The position numbers and the translations under genes were made by a program. Of a stretch of DNA of 64,000 nucleotides, positions 1-8,736 are shown in pieces. Each line of letters opens with the position of its first letter. Position 1 is the stretch's first letter. The stretch is taken from assembly GCA_029269725.1 (NCBI GenBank), contig JARJHS010000002.1, positions 682,001 through 746,000 on the forward strand. The letters are read 5' to 3'. The notes under the pieces were generated by a model. The model was not told the origin of the DNA. It made no database searches and saw only the letters and a list, made by a program, of their open reading frames with translations. This stretch comes from Pollutibacter soli (GTDB lineage Bacteria; Bacteroidota; Bacteroidia; Chitinophagales; Chitinophagaceae).

Positions 1-281
1 CTATAATCCACCAATGGAACTGAACTTGGCTTTCCATTCGAAGAAAGTTCTTTTACTGCTTCATACTTTTCTTCTGCCAGCTGTTTAAATCCATTCAGGA
101 TGAGCCCAAACGATTTCCTGTTCTCGGCAGGAATATCTTTCATACTGCCCATCAGATTTTTAACAACACCTTTTGCCCCCAGGAACCGTATCCTGAAAGC
201 TTCGAGTTTATCCGCATTGTCCAGCTCCGCAGCACTGATTTCTTTTTTATAATCTTCTATCTGTTGCAGAATATCTTCCAT
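1..281 (-). CDS. pheS: Phenylalanyl-tRNA synthetase alpha subunit, N-terminal part (cut by window edge)
   Basis: The minus-strand frame opens with ATG at 281 and runs without a stop through the left edge, giving about 93 residues. It begins MEDILQQIEDYKKEI and contains the FRIRFLGAKG and M-kD-iPAENRKSFG pattern of the PheS N-terminal coiled coil, which binds the tRNA elbow. The catalytic class II core lies outside the window. PheS works with PheT to charge tRNA-Phe in the cytoplasm. A perfect TAnnTTTG box ends only four bases before the ATG, so the mRNA may be nearly leaderless. The assignment rests on the N-terminal domain only. Confidence 0.85.
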   Translation of the reverse strand, partial: MEDILQQIEDYKKEISAAELDNADKLEAFRIRFLGAKGVVKNLMGSMKDIPAENRKSFGLILNGFKQLAEEKYEAVKELSSNGKPSSVPLVDY

Positions 282-285
282 ACGG

Positions 286-293
286 CAAAGATA
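286..293 (-). promoter_or_regulatory. Bacteroidota -7 promoter box of pheS
   Basis: TATCTTTG on the minus strand matches TAnnTTTG perfectly and stands four bases before the pheS ATG. No good -33 TTTG is seen at 19-base spacing. Confidence 0.6.
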
Positions 294-376
294 ATGATTC
301 GCTTCTTACAGCTGTTTTTACACAGCTGGGTACAACTTTTTGGGGTTTTTATGAATTGTATTAAGACTGAATGGTT

Positions 377-384
377 TAGGTTTG
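377..384 (+). promoter_or_regulatory. -7 promoter box before the arginase-fold gene
   Basis: TAGGTTTG matches TAnnTTTG, 17 bases before the ATG at 402. An ATTG at 355-358, 18 bases upstream of the box, is a possible -33 element. Confidence 0.55.
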
Positions 385-401
385 TCTGAAAATTTCCGGA
401 T

Positions 402-1538
402 ATGAGCGACCAGTTTAATATTACAGATTTTCTTTCACCATTAAATCTGGATGAGCTTTCGCACGATGAAGGATATATGGAGGGGCAGATTGGCCGGAAC
501 ATCCGGGTTTACGACGAAGAATTCCCGGATCTTGAAGACGTCGATATTGTATTACTCGGTTGCGGAGAAGAGAGAGGAAGCAGTGCGGGCAGATTTGATA
601 ACGCAGCACCCAATGCCATCCGTCACCAGTTTTATTCTCTATACTACTGGCATCCCAATGTGAGACTCGCTGATGCAGGAAATATACGTACAGGTGCAAC
701 ACTGAATGATACCTATGCTGCATTGAAGACCGTCACTGCCGAACTGATTTCAGCAGGTAAAACTGTTTTAATACTGGGTGGATCTCATGATCTTACATTG
801 GCTCAGTACGATGCATACAGGTATCTCAACAGGATTATTGAAGTCACCGGCATTGATTCACTGATCAACCTGAAGATGGAGAGTCATCTGAAGAGCATGA
901 ACTTCCTTATGGAGATGCTTACCGGGGAACCGAATTATGTACGTCACTATAATCATATTGGTTTTCAAAGTTATTTTGTAAATCCGCAGATGCTGGAGAC
1001 CATGGACAAACTCCGCTTTGATTGTTTCAGGGTGGGAGTGGTGAAGGAAAGTATCGAAGAAATGGAACCTGTCATCCGTAGTTCGCACATGGTGAGTTTT
1101 GATATTGCAGCTTTGCAGTATGCGTCGGCGTTATCGAATTATACTTCACCCAATGGATTATCCGGCGAAGAGGTTTGTACGTTATCAAGGTATGCGGGTA
1201 TGAGTCCTCATCTCAGTACGATGGGATTTTTCGGGTATGCGGTTGAAAGTGATGTACAGCAATTGAGCGCTAAACAGATTGCACAGATGATGTGGTATTT
1301 TATTGATGGTCGTCACAAAGGAACTTCTGAATCACTATTAAGCGAAAGAGATAATTTCTTTGAATTCCATACCGCATTTGCTGAAGTTGATACTGTTTTT
1401 CTTCAAAGTAAAAAAACCGGGCGCTGGTGGATGCAGCTGCCTGATAAATCGTACATCGCCTGTTCCTACCAGGATTATATCCAGGCCAGCAGCAATGAAA
1501 TTCCTGAACGCTGGTTGCGTGCACAGGAAAGGAGCTGA
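402..1538 (+). CDS. Arginase/agmatinase-fold (ureohydrolase) protein with degenerate metal site
   Basis: This 378-residue protein has the layout of the arginase/formimidoylglutamase family: GGSHD at 126-130, the second metal motif near 155-161 and SFD at 232-234. In active members the second motif is DAHxD and the third is SFDxD. Here the second reads NLKME and the third SFDIA, so H129 and D234 remain but most manganese ligands are gone. It may be a non-catalytic relative with a binding or structural role, or may use another chemistry. The next gene, dacB, starts 30 bases downstream on the same strand, so the two may be co-transcribed. Automated annotation would probably say formimidoylglutamase; I would not assign that activity. 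Confidence 0.75.
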   Translation: MSDQFNITDFLSPLNLDELSHDEGYMEGQIGRNIRVYDEEFPDLEDVDIVLLGCGEERGSSAGRFDNAAPNAIRHQFYSLYYWHPNVRLADAGNIRTGATLNDTYAALKTVTAELISAGKTVLILGGSHDLTLAQYDAYRYLNRIIEVTGIDSLINLKMESHLKSMNFLMEMLTGEPNYVRHYNHIGFQSYFVNPQMLETMDKLRFDCFRVGVVKESIEEMEPVIRSSHMVSFDIAALQYASALSNYTSPNGLSGEEVCTLSRYAGMSPHLSTMGFFGYAVESDVQQLSAKQIAQMMWYFIDGRHKGTSESLLSERDNFFEFHTAFAEVDTVFLQSKKTGRWWMQLPDKSYIACSYQDYIQASSNEIPERWLRAQERS

Positions 1539-1568
1539 GCTGTTTTTAATAAAATCACCCTGAAAATT

Positions 1569-2930
1569 ATGCAGTCAGAAAAGTTGTTGTTGTGTATTAT
1601 ATCGGCTTTTTCTGTTTGCATTTCAGTTTCCTGTTCTACTCAAAAAAATGTCGCTTCACCGGTAATTAAGCGATTGAATGATAGTTTGCTGAAATACGCA
1701 CATACTGGTATTTATGTGTATGAGCCTGCTGCAGGGAAGGTCGTGATCGACTATCAATCCGACAAATATTTCACACCAGCGAGTAACACCAAAATCATCA
1801 CCTGTTATGCGGCCATGAAGTATTTGGGTGATTCATTGATTGGCGCTACCTGGATCGATTTGGATACTGCAATAGTTATATATCCTCAGGGAGATCCGAG
1901 TTTTTTACATCCTGATTTTTCCGGGCAAGCCATAGTTGATTTTATAAAAGAGCAGCAAAAGCCGGTATATATTTCTGATATTTTCTGGAAGACAACTGCG
2001 CTGGGTAGTGGCTGGAGCTGGGATGATTACAGTGAAGATTATATGCCGGAGAGGAGCGCCTTCCCCGTATATGGTAACGTAATAAGGTGGCACCAGGCAG
2101 TATCAAAAAAAGAGAATCCATTAAGCGTTGCCGATAGCATCGATCGTTTTATTTATTCTGATCCGGAAATAAACTGGCCGGTTGAATTTGGAAGACCGGA
2201 ACCCAAAGGAAAGTTTCAGGTAGAAAGAGATTGGCGCACAAATGCATTCACAATAAATGAGGGTGGTAATACGGAAACATATAAGGACGTCCCATTCATA
2301 ACCCATGGAATTCATACTGCGCTGGAGTTGTTACAGGATTCAGTTCATAAGCCAGTTCATGTTTTTACTAAGGAGATTATAACGATCGGGGAGAACCTAT
2401 TTCCTGTACCTATTCTTTCTGTAAAAAGAGATTCATTGCTGAAGCCGATGATGCATCGGAGCGATAATTTTTTTGCAGAGCAATTGTTGTTGATGATCTC
2501 ATTGTATAGGATTGGAAACATGAATGAATCCGTTGCAATAAGCAGCATGCTGAAAAACGATCTGAAAGATTTTCCTCAGAAGCCCACCTGGGCCGACGGC
2601 AGTGGTTTGAGCAGGTTCAATCTTTTTTCGCCGCAGGATTTTGTTTGGATTCTTTCAAAAATGAAAAATGAATTTGGCATGGAAAGAATCAGAGGATTAT
2701 TCCCAACAGCAGGAGAAGGCACCCTTCGCTATTACGATCGTGCATTAAAAAATAAATTGTTTGCTAAAACCGGCTCGCTGACCGGAGTGTTATCGCTGAG
2801 TGGATATCTCCAGACTGCATCAGGGAAAGAACTGGTGTTTTCTGTTCTGATCAATAATCACAGGCAAACGGCAGCATCGATCAGAACTACGATCAATGAA
2901 ATGCTGTTAAACCTGTATAATAGTTATTAG
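1569..2930 (+). CDS. dacB: D-alanyl-D-alanine carboxypeptidase / endopeptidase, PBP4 type (peptidase S13)
   Basis: This 453-residue penicillin-binding protein trims or cleaves peptidoglycan cross-links in the periplasm. All three active-site motifs are present: SNTK at 72-75 (nucleophile S72, K75), SDN at 298-300 and KTG beginning at K400. The N-terminus is hydrophobic and ends in SVSC, so it is probably a lipoprotein anchored at C22, or at least exported. Length and motif spacing fit DacB. The last four bases overlap the 3' end of convergent mutL. Confidence 0.9.
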   Translation: MQSEKLLLCIISAFSVCISVSCSTQKNVASPVIKRLNDSLLKYAHTGIYVYEPAAGKVVIDYQSDKYFTPASNTKIITCYAAMKYLGDSLIGATWIDLDTAIVIYPQGDPSFLHPDFSGQAIVDFIKEQQKPVYISDIFWKTTALGSGWSWDDYSEDYMPERSAFPVYGNVIRWHQAVSKKENPLSVADSIDRFIYSDPEINWPVEFGRPEPKGKFQVERDWRTNAFTINEGGNTETYKDVPFITHGIHTALELLQDSVHKPVHVFTKEIITIGENLFPVPILSVKRDSLLKPMMHRSDNFFAEQLLLMISLYRIGNMNESVAISSMLKNDLKDFPQKPTWADGSGLSRFNLFSPQDFVWILSKMKNEFGMERIRGLFPTAGEGTLRYYDRALKNKLFAKTGSLTGVLSLSGYLQTASGKELVFSVLINNHRQTAASIRTTINEMLLNLYNSY

Positions 2931-4804
2931 CGCCTTCCAAAAATCCGATCGAAGAAATCCTGCGTGTAGTCGACATAGATCTGCTGACCATTGAGTGAAG
3001 TGTTGGGAAAGTTACATTCGCTCAACATGCGGATCATTTCAACCATTTCACCAGAAGTTAAAATAGTTCCCGATTTGATACTCCGTGCATAAGCCATTGA
3101 GCGATAAAGTTTTTCTCTTTTACCGCAACGTATATCGGGATTGAAATTTTTATATTCTTCAAGTATATGTTCAATGACGCCTGATTCTTCACCAGATGGT
3201 AAATCAGATGGCGTACCATGCATAATAAAAACCATCTTCCCGAATGGTTCAATATGATAACCGAGATTCGTAAGATCGGGTAATATTTCAGAAAAAACAG
3301 CAGCATCCCCGGGCGAGAACTCTATCGTAATTGGAAAGAGTAATTTCTGCGTGGTAATTGCTGAAGAATTTGAAAAACCTGTAAATCTTTCGAATAATAT
3401 CCGCTCATGGGCGGCCTGCTGATCAACGATAATCAAGCCTGACGGTACCCGGAAAAGTATATAACTGTTGAGTACCTGCATCACCTGGGTGGCATCAGGC
3501 ACAGGTAATCCCGGTTTGCGGTTTTTTGGAAACAGGGCTGATTCGTTTTCATCAGGCTGTTGCCTGGCTGAATAGTTATTTGTTTCCACTCCTCCCAATG
3601 AAGGCTGGTATGAGGTTTCCGGCTTGGAAAAGAATTGTTTCCAATCCTGCATATTGGAAGCAGGTTCAACTTTATGTGCCTGGTATTTTTGGGTGAAAGT
3701 TCTGAACAGGTTTCCTGCGGAAGTTTCATTGAGCTTTGCTTCTGTAATCGGCTTGCTCACTGCATCCAGTTGTTGAATGGCAGGATCAAGATCGAAATCA
3801 AGTGAAGGGGCGACGCTGAACTGAGCCAATGCATGTTTTACTGCAGCGTGGACAAATGCGTAAACAATTTTTTCATCTTCAAATTTGATCTCCTGTTTGG
3901 TAGGGTGAACATTGATATCCACCTGGGAAGGATCAAGATCGATGAAGAGTACAAACATCGGAAAGCTTCCTGTAGCGATCATATCCTGGTATGCATTCAT
4001 TACTGCATGATTCAGGTATGCGCTTCGGATAAAACGATTGTTTACAAAAATGAACTGATCTCCCCGGGTTTTTTTAGCAGTATCCGGTTTGCCGACAAAT
4101 CCTGAAATGTTGAGATAGTCAGTGTTTTCGGTTACACTTACCAGCTTAGAAATATAGTTGTTGCCGAGAATCTGTTGTATACGTTGTTTGAGTGTACCTT
4201 TTTCAAGATGAAAAATCTCTTCATTGTTACTGGTTAGCGAAAAGAAAATATCAGGAAATGCCAAAGCAACCCTGACAAATTCATCAACGATATGCCGCAT
4301 TTCAGCCGCATTCGTTTTCAAAAAATTTCTTCTTGCAGGAATGTTAAAAAAGAGATTTTTCATCGAGAAGCTTGTGCCATCTGACCAGCTGCAAGGCTCC
4401 TGGATTTTCACCACGCTGTTCTCTATTTCTATATAGGTACCGAGCGTATCTTCGGCCCTTTTTGTTTTTAATTCGACCTGGGCAACTGCGGCGATGGAAG
4501 CCAGCGCTTCTCCTCTGAAGCCCATGGTCCTGATTTTAAACAAGTCATCGATACCGCTGATCTTTGAAGTGGCGTGCCTTTCAAAACACATCCTGGCATC
4601 GGTTTCACTCATGCCTTTGCCATTATCGATTACCTGGATCAGTGATTTACCGGCATCCTGTACAATCATCCTGATACGGGTCGCTCCGGCATCAACTGCA
4701 TTTTCCAAAAGTTCCTTTACAGCACTTGCCGGCCGTTGAATTACTTCTCCGGCAGCGATTTGATTAGCAATATTATCAGGGAGTAAATGTATCAGGTCTG
4801 GCAA
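2927..4804 (-). CDS. mutL: DNA mismatch repair protein MutL
   Basis: This 625-residue MutL has the N-terminal GHKL ATPase motifs: ELLENAVDAGA (motif I), DNGKGM (motif II) and GFRGEALASI (motif III). A transducer domain, a variable linker (about 330-430) and a C-terminal dimerisation domain follow. MutL couples MutS mismatch recognition to strand removal. The C-terminal endonuclease motif, normally DQHA(x2)E(x4)E, reads DQQAAHERILFE at 461-472, so the metal-binding His is Gln. The terminal zinc-site region is also weak. The gene is convergent with dacB and divergent from the GH3 fusion gene 56 bases away. Confidence 0.95.
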   Translation of the reverse strand: MPDLIHLLPDNIANQIAAGEVIQRPASAVKELLENAVDAGATRIRMIVQDAGKSLIQVIDNGKGMSETDARMCFERHATSKISGIDDLFKIRTMGFRGEALASIAAVAQVELKTKRAEDTLGTYIEIENSVVKIQEPCSWSDGTSFSMKNLFFNIPARRNFLKTNAAEMRHIVDEFVRVALAFPDIFFSLTSNNEEIFHLEKGTLKQRIQQILGNNYISKLVSVTENTDYLNISGFVGKPDTAKKTRGDQFIFVNNRFIRSAYLNHAVMNAYQDMIATGSFPMFVLFIDLDPSQVDINVHPTKQEIKFEDEKIVYAFVHAAVKHALAQFSVAPSLDFDLDPAIQQLDAVSKPITEAKLNETSAGNLFRTFTQKYQAHKVEPASNMQDWKQFFSKPETSYQPSLGGVETNNYSARQQPDENESALFPKNRKPGLPVPDATQVMQVLNSYILFRVPSGLIIVDQQAAHERILFERFTGFSNSSAITTQKLLFPITIEFSPGDAAVFSEILPDLTNLGYHIEPFGKMVFIMHGTPSDLPSGEESGVIEHILEEYKNFNPDIRCGKREKLYRSMAYARSIKSGTILTSGEMVEMIRMLSECNFPNTSLNGQQIYVDYTQDFFDRIFGRR

Positions 4805-4860
4805 TTCTTCTTATTTTTAATCAGCCTGTAAAATTACGCAGATTTATCCAAAGCCTGAAT

Positions 4861-7776
4861 ATGAAGAGCAAGATCCTTCTCCTTTTAATTTACATTTTTT
4901 CCGTTTTTCCAACCATCGCGCAAACGAATCAGGCAGGTGCAGATGCCTGGGCAGATAGTGTTTTTGCAAGTCTCTCTGACGATCAGAAGATTGCGCAGCT
5001 CATGATTGTTCGTTTATCCTCCATCAATACCCGCACACGCGAAATTACTTTTTATGATGAGCAGGTAAGAAAAGCTGTTACAGAATATAATGTCGGGGGA
5101 ATTTGTTTGTTCCAGGGAAATCCGGTGAAGCAGGCCCTCCTCATCAATGAATTTCAGAAGCTGGCAAAAACACCCATCATGATTTCTATTGATGGTGAAA
5201 ATGGCATTGGTATGCGCATGGATAGTGTGCAGGGATTACCCAGACAAATGATGATGGGAGCAGTAACTGATTCGCGGATCATTTATAATTATGGGCGTTG
5301 GGTAGGAGAGCAATGTAAGCGGATGGGCATCCAGGTGAATTATGCGCCTGTTGTTGATATTAATAATAATCCTGATAACCCGGTAATCAATGATCGATCG
5401 TTTGGCGAAGATAAAAATCGTGTTGCTGCTCATGGCATTGCATATATGCGGGGAATGCAGGATGTCGGAATTCTGGCATGCGCAAAACATTTTCCCGGTC
5501 ATGGGGATGTGTCAGTCGACTCGCATTATGATCTTCCTGTAATCAACAAATCAAAAGCAGCACTTGATTCATTGGAACTCTACCCGTTTAAGGCCCTGAT
5601 CGATGCGGGTGTAGGAAGCGCGATGATTGCTCATTTATATATTCCTGCAATTGATAATACGGAAAACAGGGCAACATCCATTTCGGAAAAAACAGTAACG
5701 GGTGTTTTGAGAAACGAATTAGGTTTCAAGGGACTTACTTTTACAGATGCCCTGGAAATGAAGGGAGTCGCCAAATATTTTCCCGATGGCCAGGCAGCTG
5801 TAGAGTCATTGATTGCAGGCAACGATATGCTTTGTCTGCCGGGTGATGTTCCCGTGGTACTCCATAAAATAAAAGAAGCGATCCGCAGGAAAAGGATCAC
5901 AATGGAAACGGTGGATCTGCATGTGAAAAAAGTACTGCGAGCAAAATACCTGATGGGGCTGAATAAGGTAACTCCGGTAGTTATTGAAGGTCTTACGCGT
6001 GATCTGAATACCAAATCAGCTTCCATACGTGAACTCATTGCTGAAAATGCAGTTACCCTTGCGCGTTATAATGATTCCGCTGCTTTCCCGATTCCGGTTT
6101 CATTGAACAATAAAATAGCATTGGTATCAATCGGTACGGAAACAGATAATGCATTTTCAAAAAGACTACGCCGTGATTATAATGCCGATGTTTTTCATTT
6201 CAGTTTTAAACAGCCGGCAGCTGATATTCCTGACCTGATGGAGAAACTGGGCGCGGGATATAAATCAATCGTGATCAGCCTCCATAAAACATCCCGTTTC
6301 CCAGCCGGAAATTTCGGATTAAGCCAGGCGGCAGTCGATCTTGTCAGGAAGATCGGAGCTGAAAAACCATCCGTACTTTTTGCATTCGGAAACCCATACA
6401 CAGTAAAATACTTCTGTGATCTGAAAGATATCATCGTTTGCTACGAGGATGAGCCCATCACGCATGATATTGCTGCTGATGTGTTGAATGGAAGACTAAG
6501 TCCGAGAGGGAAATTGCCGGTAACTGTTTGTTCGGATCTCCCTTCCGGCACCGGCCTTGGATATGCATTGCTCCCGCCAGCGGATCCATTTATTCTTGGC
6601 ATTGCTCCGAATAAACTTACCATTATTGATTCACTTGCTGAAGATGCAATTCGTCAACAGGCAACACCCGGATGCGTAGTGCTGGTTGCAAAAAACGGGA
6701 GACTTGCTTATTATAAAAACTTCGGTTATTATACCTATGATAGTACACAATCTGTTAGTCTTGAGAGTTTATATGATATGGCATCCGTAACCAAAATATG
6801 TGCGACGACTTTGTCTGTAATGAAGCTCTACGACCAGGGGAAGATTAAGCTGGATAAAAAACTCGGCGACTATTTACCCTGGGTGAGGGGCAGTGATAAA
6901 CAAAATCTTGTGATCGGCGACATCCTCCTGCACCAGGCGCGGTTAAAATCTTTTATTCCATTCTACCAGGAAACACTTGATCCTTCATCAGGGCAGGCGT
7001 TATCGAATATATATGCCAGGCGCCCAAATGATGATTACAGTGTGCATGTGGCCGATAGTTTTTACATGGCAAAGCCATGGCTGGATACCATCAGAAGAAG
7101 AATTCTGGCAAGTCCATTGGAAAAACCCGGAACATACGTGTACAGTGATAACGATTTTATCTTCCTTGGCAAAATTGTTGAAGAGATCAGCGGTTTGACC
7201 CTGGATCAGTTTGTACAAAAAGAATTTTATCGTCCACTGGGGCTTGTCACGGCGGGGTTCAATCCCAGGCAAAGATTTGATACCTCACGTATAGCCCCAA
7301 CCGAAAAGGAGAAAATATTCCGCAATCAGTTGATCAGGGGATATGTACATGATCCTGGTGCTGCTATGCTGGGCGGTGTTTCCGGTCACGCAGGTTTATT
7401 CAGTAATGCATACGACATTGCTGTTCTGATGCAGTTGTTACTCAATCATGGGAAAATGAATGGCATCCGGCTGCTTTCAGACAGCACGATTCGCAGGTTT
7501 ACTGCATACTCCAGTGATATCAGTCGTCGCGGACTCGGTTTTGATAAACCTGAAAAAGACAATGCAACGAGACCTGAACCATATCCGACATTGAGTACTT
7601 CGCCACTGACTTTCGGGCATACAGGTTTTACAGGAACCTGTGTATGGGTCGATCCAAAAACGCAACTGATCTATGTATTTCTCTCCAACAGGGTATATCC
7701 CGACGGAAGAAATAAATTATTAAAGATGAACGTAAGAAGTAATATTCACGAAGCGATTTATAAGTCGATGCAGTGA
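4861..7776 (+). CDS. Exported GH3 beta-N-acetylglucosaminidase fused to a beta-lactamase-like serine hydrolase domain
   Basis: This 971-residue two-domain protein has a signal peptide (about 1-20, ending TIAQ). Residues 30-590 are a NagZ-like GH3 enzyme with KHFPGHGDVSVDSH at 209-222, which includes the catalytic His loop, and the nucleophile Asp 296 in FTDALEM. Residues 600-971 resemble class C beta-lactamase and PBP-type hydrolases, with SVTK starting at S642, a YSDND element replacing YxN and HTG near 920. The first domain should release GlcNAc from muropeptides. The second could act on D-Ala peptides, esters or lactams. The fusion suggests coupled glycan and peptide processing of cell-wall fragments in the periplasm or at the cell surface. 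The substrate of the second domain cannot be read from sequence. Confidence 0.9.
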   Translation: MKSKILLLLIYIFSVFPTIAQTNQAGADAWADSVFASLSDDQKIAQLMIVRLSSINTRTREITFYDEQVRKAVTEYNVGGICLFQGNPVKQALLINEFQKLAKTPIMISIDGENGIGMRMDSVQGLPRQMMMGAVTDSRIIYNYGRWVGEQCKRMGIQVNYAPVVDINNNPDNPVINDRSFGEDKNRVAAHGIAYMRGMQDVGILACAKHFPGHGDVSVDSHYDLPVINKSKAALDSLELYPFKALIDAGVGSAMIAHLYIPAIDNTENRATSISEKTVTGVLRNELGFKGLTFTDALEMKGVAKYFPDGQAAVESLIAGNDMLCLPGDVPVVLHKIKEAIRRKRITMETVDLHVKKVLRAKYLMGLNKVTPVVIEGLTRDLNTKSASIRELIAENAVTLARYNDSAAFPIPVSLNNKIALVSIGTETDNAFSKRLRRDYNADVFHFSFKQPAADIPDLMEKLGAGYKSIVISLHKTSRFPAGNFGLSQAAVDLVRKIGAEKPSVLFAFGNPYTVKYFCDLKDIIVCYEDEPITHDIAADVLNGRLSPRGKLPVTVCSDLPSGTGLGYALLPPADPFILGIAPNKLTIIDSLAEDAIRQQATPGCVVLVAKNGRLAYYKNFGYYTYDSTQSVSLESLYDMASVTKICATTLSVMKLYDQGKIKLDKKLGDYLPWVRGSDKQNLVIGDILLHQARLKSFIPFYQETLDPSSGQALSNIYARRPNDDYSVHVADSFYMAKPWLDTIRRRILASPLEKPGTYVYSDNDFIFLGKIVEEISGLTLDQFVQKEFYRPLGLVTAGFNPRQRFDTSRIAPTEKEKIFRNQLIRGYVHDPGAAMLGGVSGHAGLFSNAYDIAVLMQLLLNHGKMNGIRLLSDSTIRRFTAYSSDISRRGLGFDKPEKDNATRPEPYPTLSTSPLTFGHTGFTGTCVWVDPKTQLIYVFLSNRVYPDGRNKLLKMNVRSNIHEAIYKSMQ

Positions 7777-7782
7777 TTTATT

Positions 7783-8673
7783 TTAATTTGATGCAGAAGA
7801 ATCAGCCATGCTGATCAAAGCAGCTTTCACTTCTTTTCTGTGAGTGAATGGAATAAAATGATTGGCTCCTTCAACAATCAGGGTATCGACTTTTTTTGCG
7901 TGCGTCAACTTTTTTTGTGCGTAATAAATATTTCCTAACGGCACCCATCGATCTTCTTTTCCATGAATAAGCACTACCCTGCAATCGATTTTGTCCAGTT
8001 GTTTTCCAAGAGTCACAATATCATTTTTAAAAAATAAAAGTTCTTCATTACTCGGTCTGAAAGCGCCAGGCAAAAGATATTTAAGTGGAAAAATACTCAT
8101 AGCACTTCGCCACCTTTCTTTTTCTTCCAATGCCGGATCTATTGGCGTTGATATTAGTCCGATTGCAGAAAAATAACCAGGCATGTCTGCCGCCATCTGC
8201 ATAGCAATCGGGGAACCAAGTGAATGTCCTGCGAGATATACTGGCCTGTTGTTTTTAAAATATCGCGTTGCCGATTCAAGAATTTTGGATTGATCTGCAA
8301 GATTCATTGCGCCACCTTTCCTGCTATAACCAAATCCTGGACGATCAAATGCAATCATCCTGTAGTGATAGAGCATTTCCGGATCTTCCATATAATCACT
8401 GAACGCACTCCAGGTCCCGGGAGAGCCATGAATGAAAATGAGTGTCGGAAGGCTGTCGTTACCGACCATGGTGTAATAAATTTCATGACTTCCGATTTCG
8501 AGGCTTCCTGTTTTTAAGATTAAACCTTTTTGTTTGAATTGCTTTTTCGCGTTGGCATCGGTGATCTGAAAACTTACGCAGCTTTGCGCAAACAAAAGCC
8601 ATAGTATCAAAAGCGAACCAAGAACTATTACCGTTCTTTTAGTAGTGAACCTTCGTTTTTTGAGTGTATGCAT
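7783..8673 (-). CDS. Membrane-anchored alpha/beta hydrolase
   Basis: This 296-residue hydrolase has a basic N-terminus and a hydrophobic segment (about 14-33) that should anchor it in the inner membrane or serve as a lipoprotein-like signal (C32). The catalytic set is visible: oxyanion HGSPG at 82-86, nucleophile elbow GHSLG with S151, acid D241 in GKEDRWVP and base H272 in GANHFIPF. Such proteins cleave esters, amides or epoxides, and no substrate can be deduced. It is convergent with the GH3 fusion gene, with only six bases between the two stops. Confidence 0.85.
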   Translation of the reverse strand: MHTLKKRRFTTKRTVIVLGSLLILWLLFAQSCVSFQITDANAKKQFKQKGLILKTGSLEIGSHEIYYTMVGNDSLPTLIFIHGSPGTWSAFSDYMEDPEMLYHYRMIAFDRPGFGYSRKGGAMNLADQSKILESATRYFKNNRPVYLAGHSLGSPIAMQMAADMPGYFSAIGLISTPIDPALEEKERWRSAMSIFPLKYLLPGAFRPSNEELLFFKNDIVTLGKQLDKIDCRVVLIHGKEDRWVPLGNIYYAQKKLTHAKKVDTLIVEGANHFIPFTHRKEVKAALISMADSSASN

Positions 8674-8736
8674 GGAAATGAAAATCCTGTGCAGAAAAAT
8701 TTCTTCTGCAATTATCGCTTTAAAAACACAAATCGA

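Noticed and set aside
5631-6038. 135-residue minus-strand frame inside the GH3 gene
   Set aside because: It is entirely inside a well-supported GH3 domain and has no family features.
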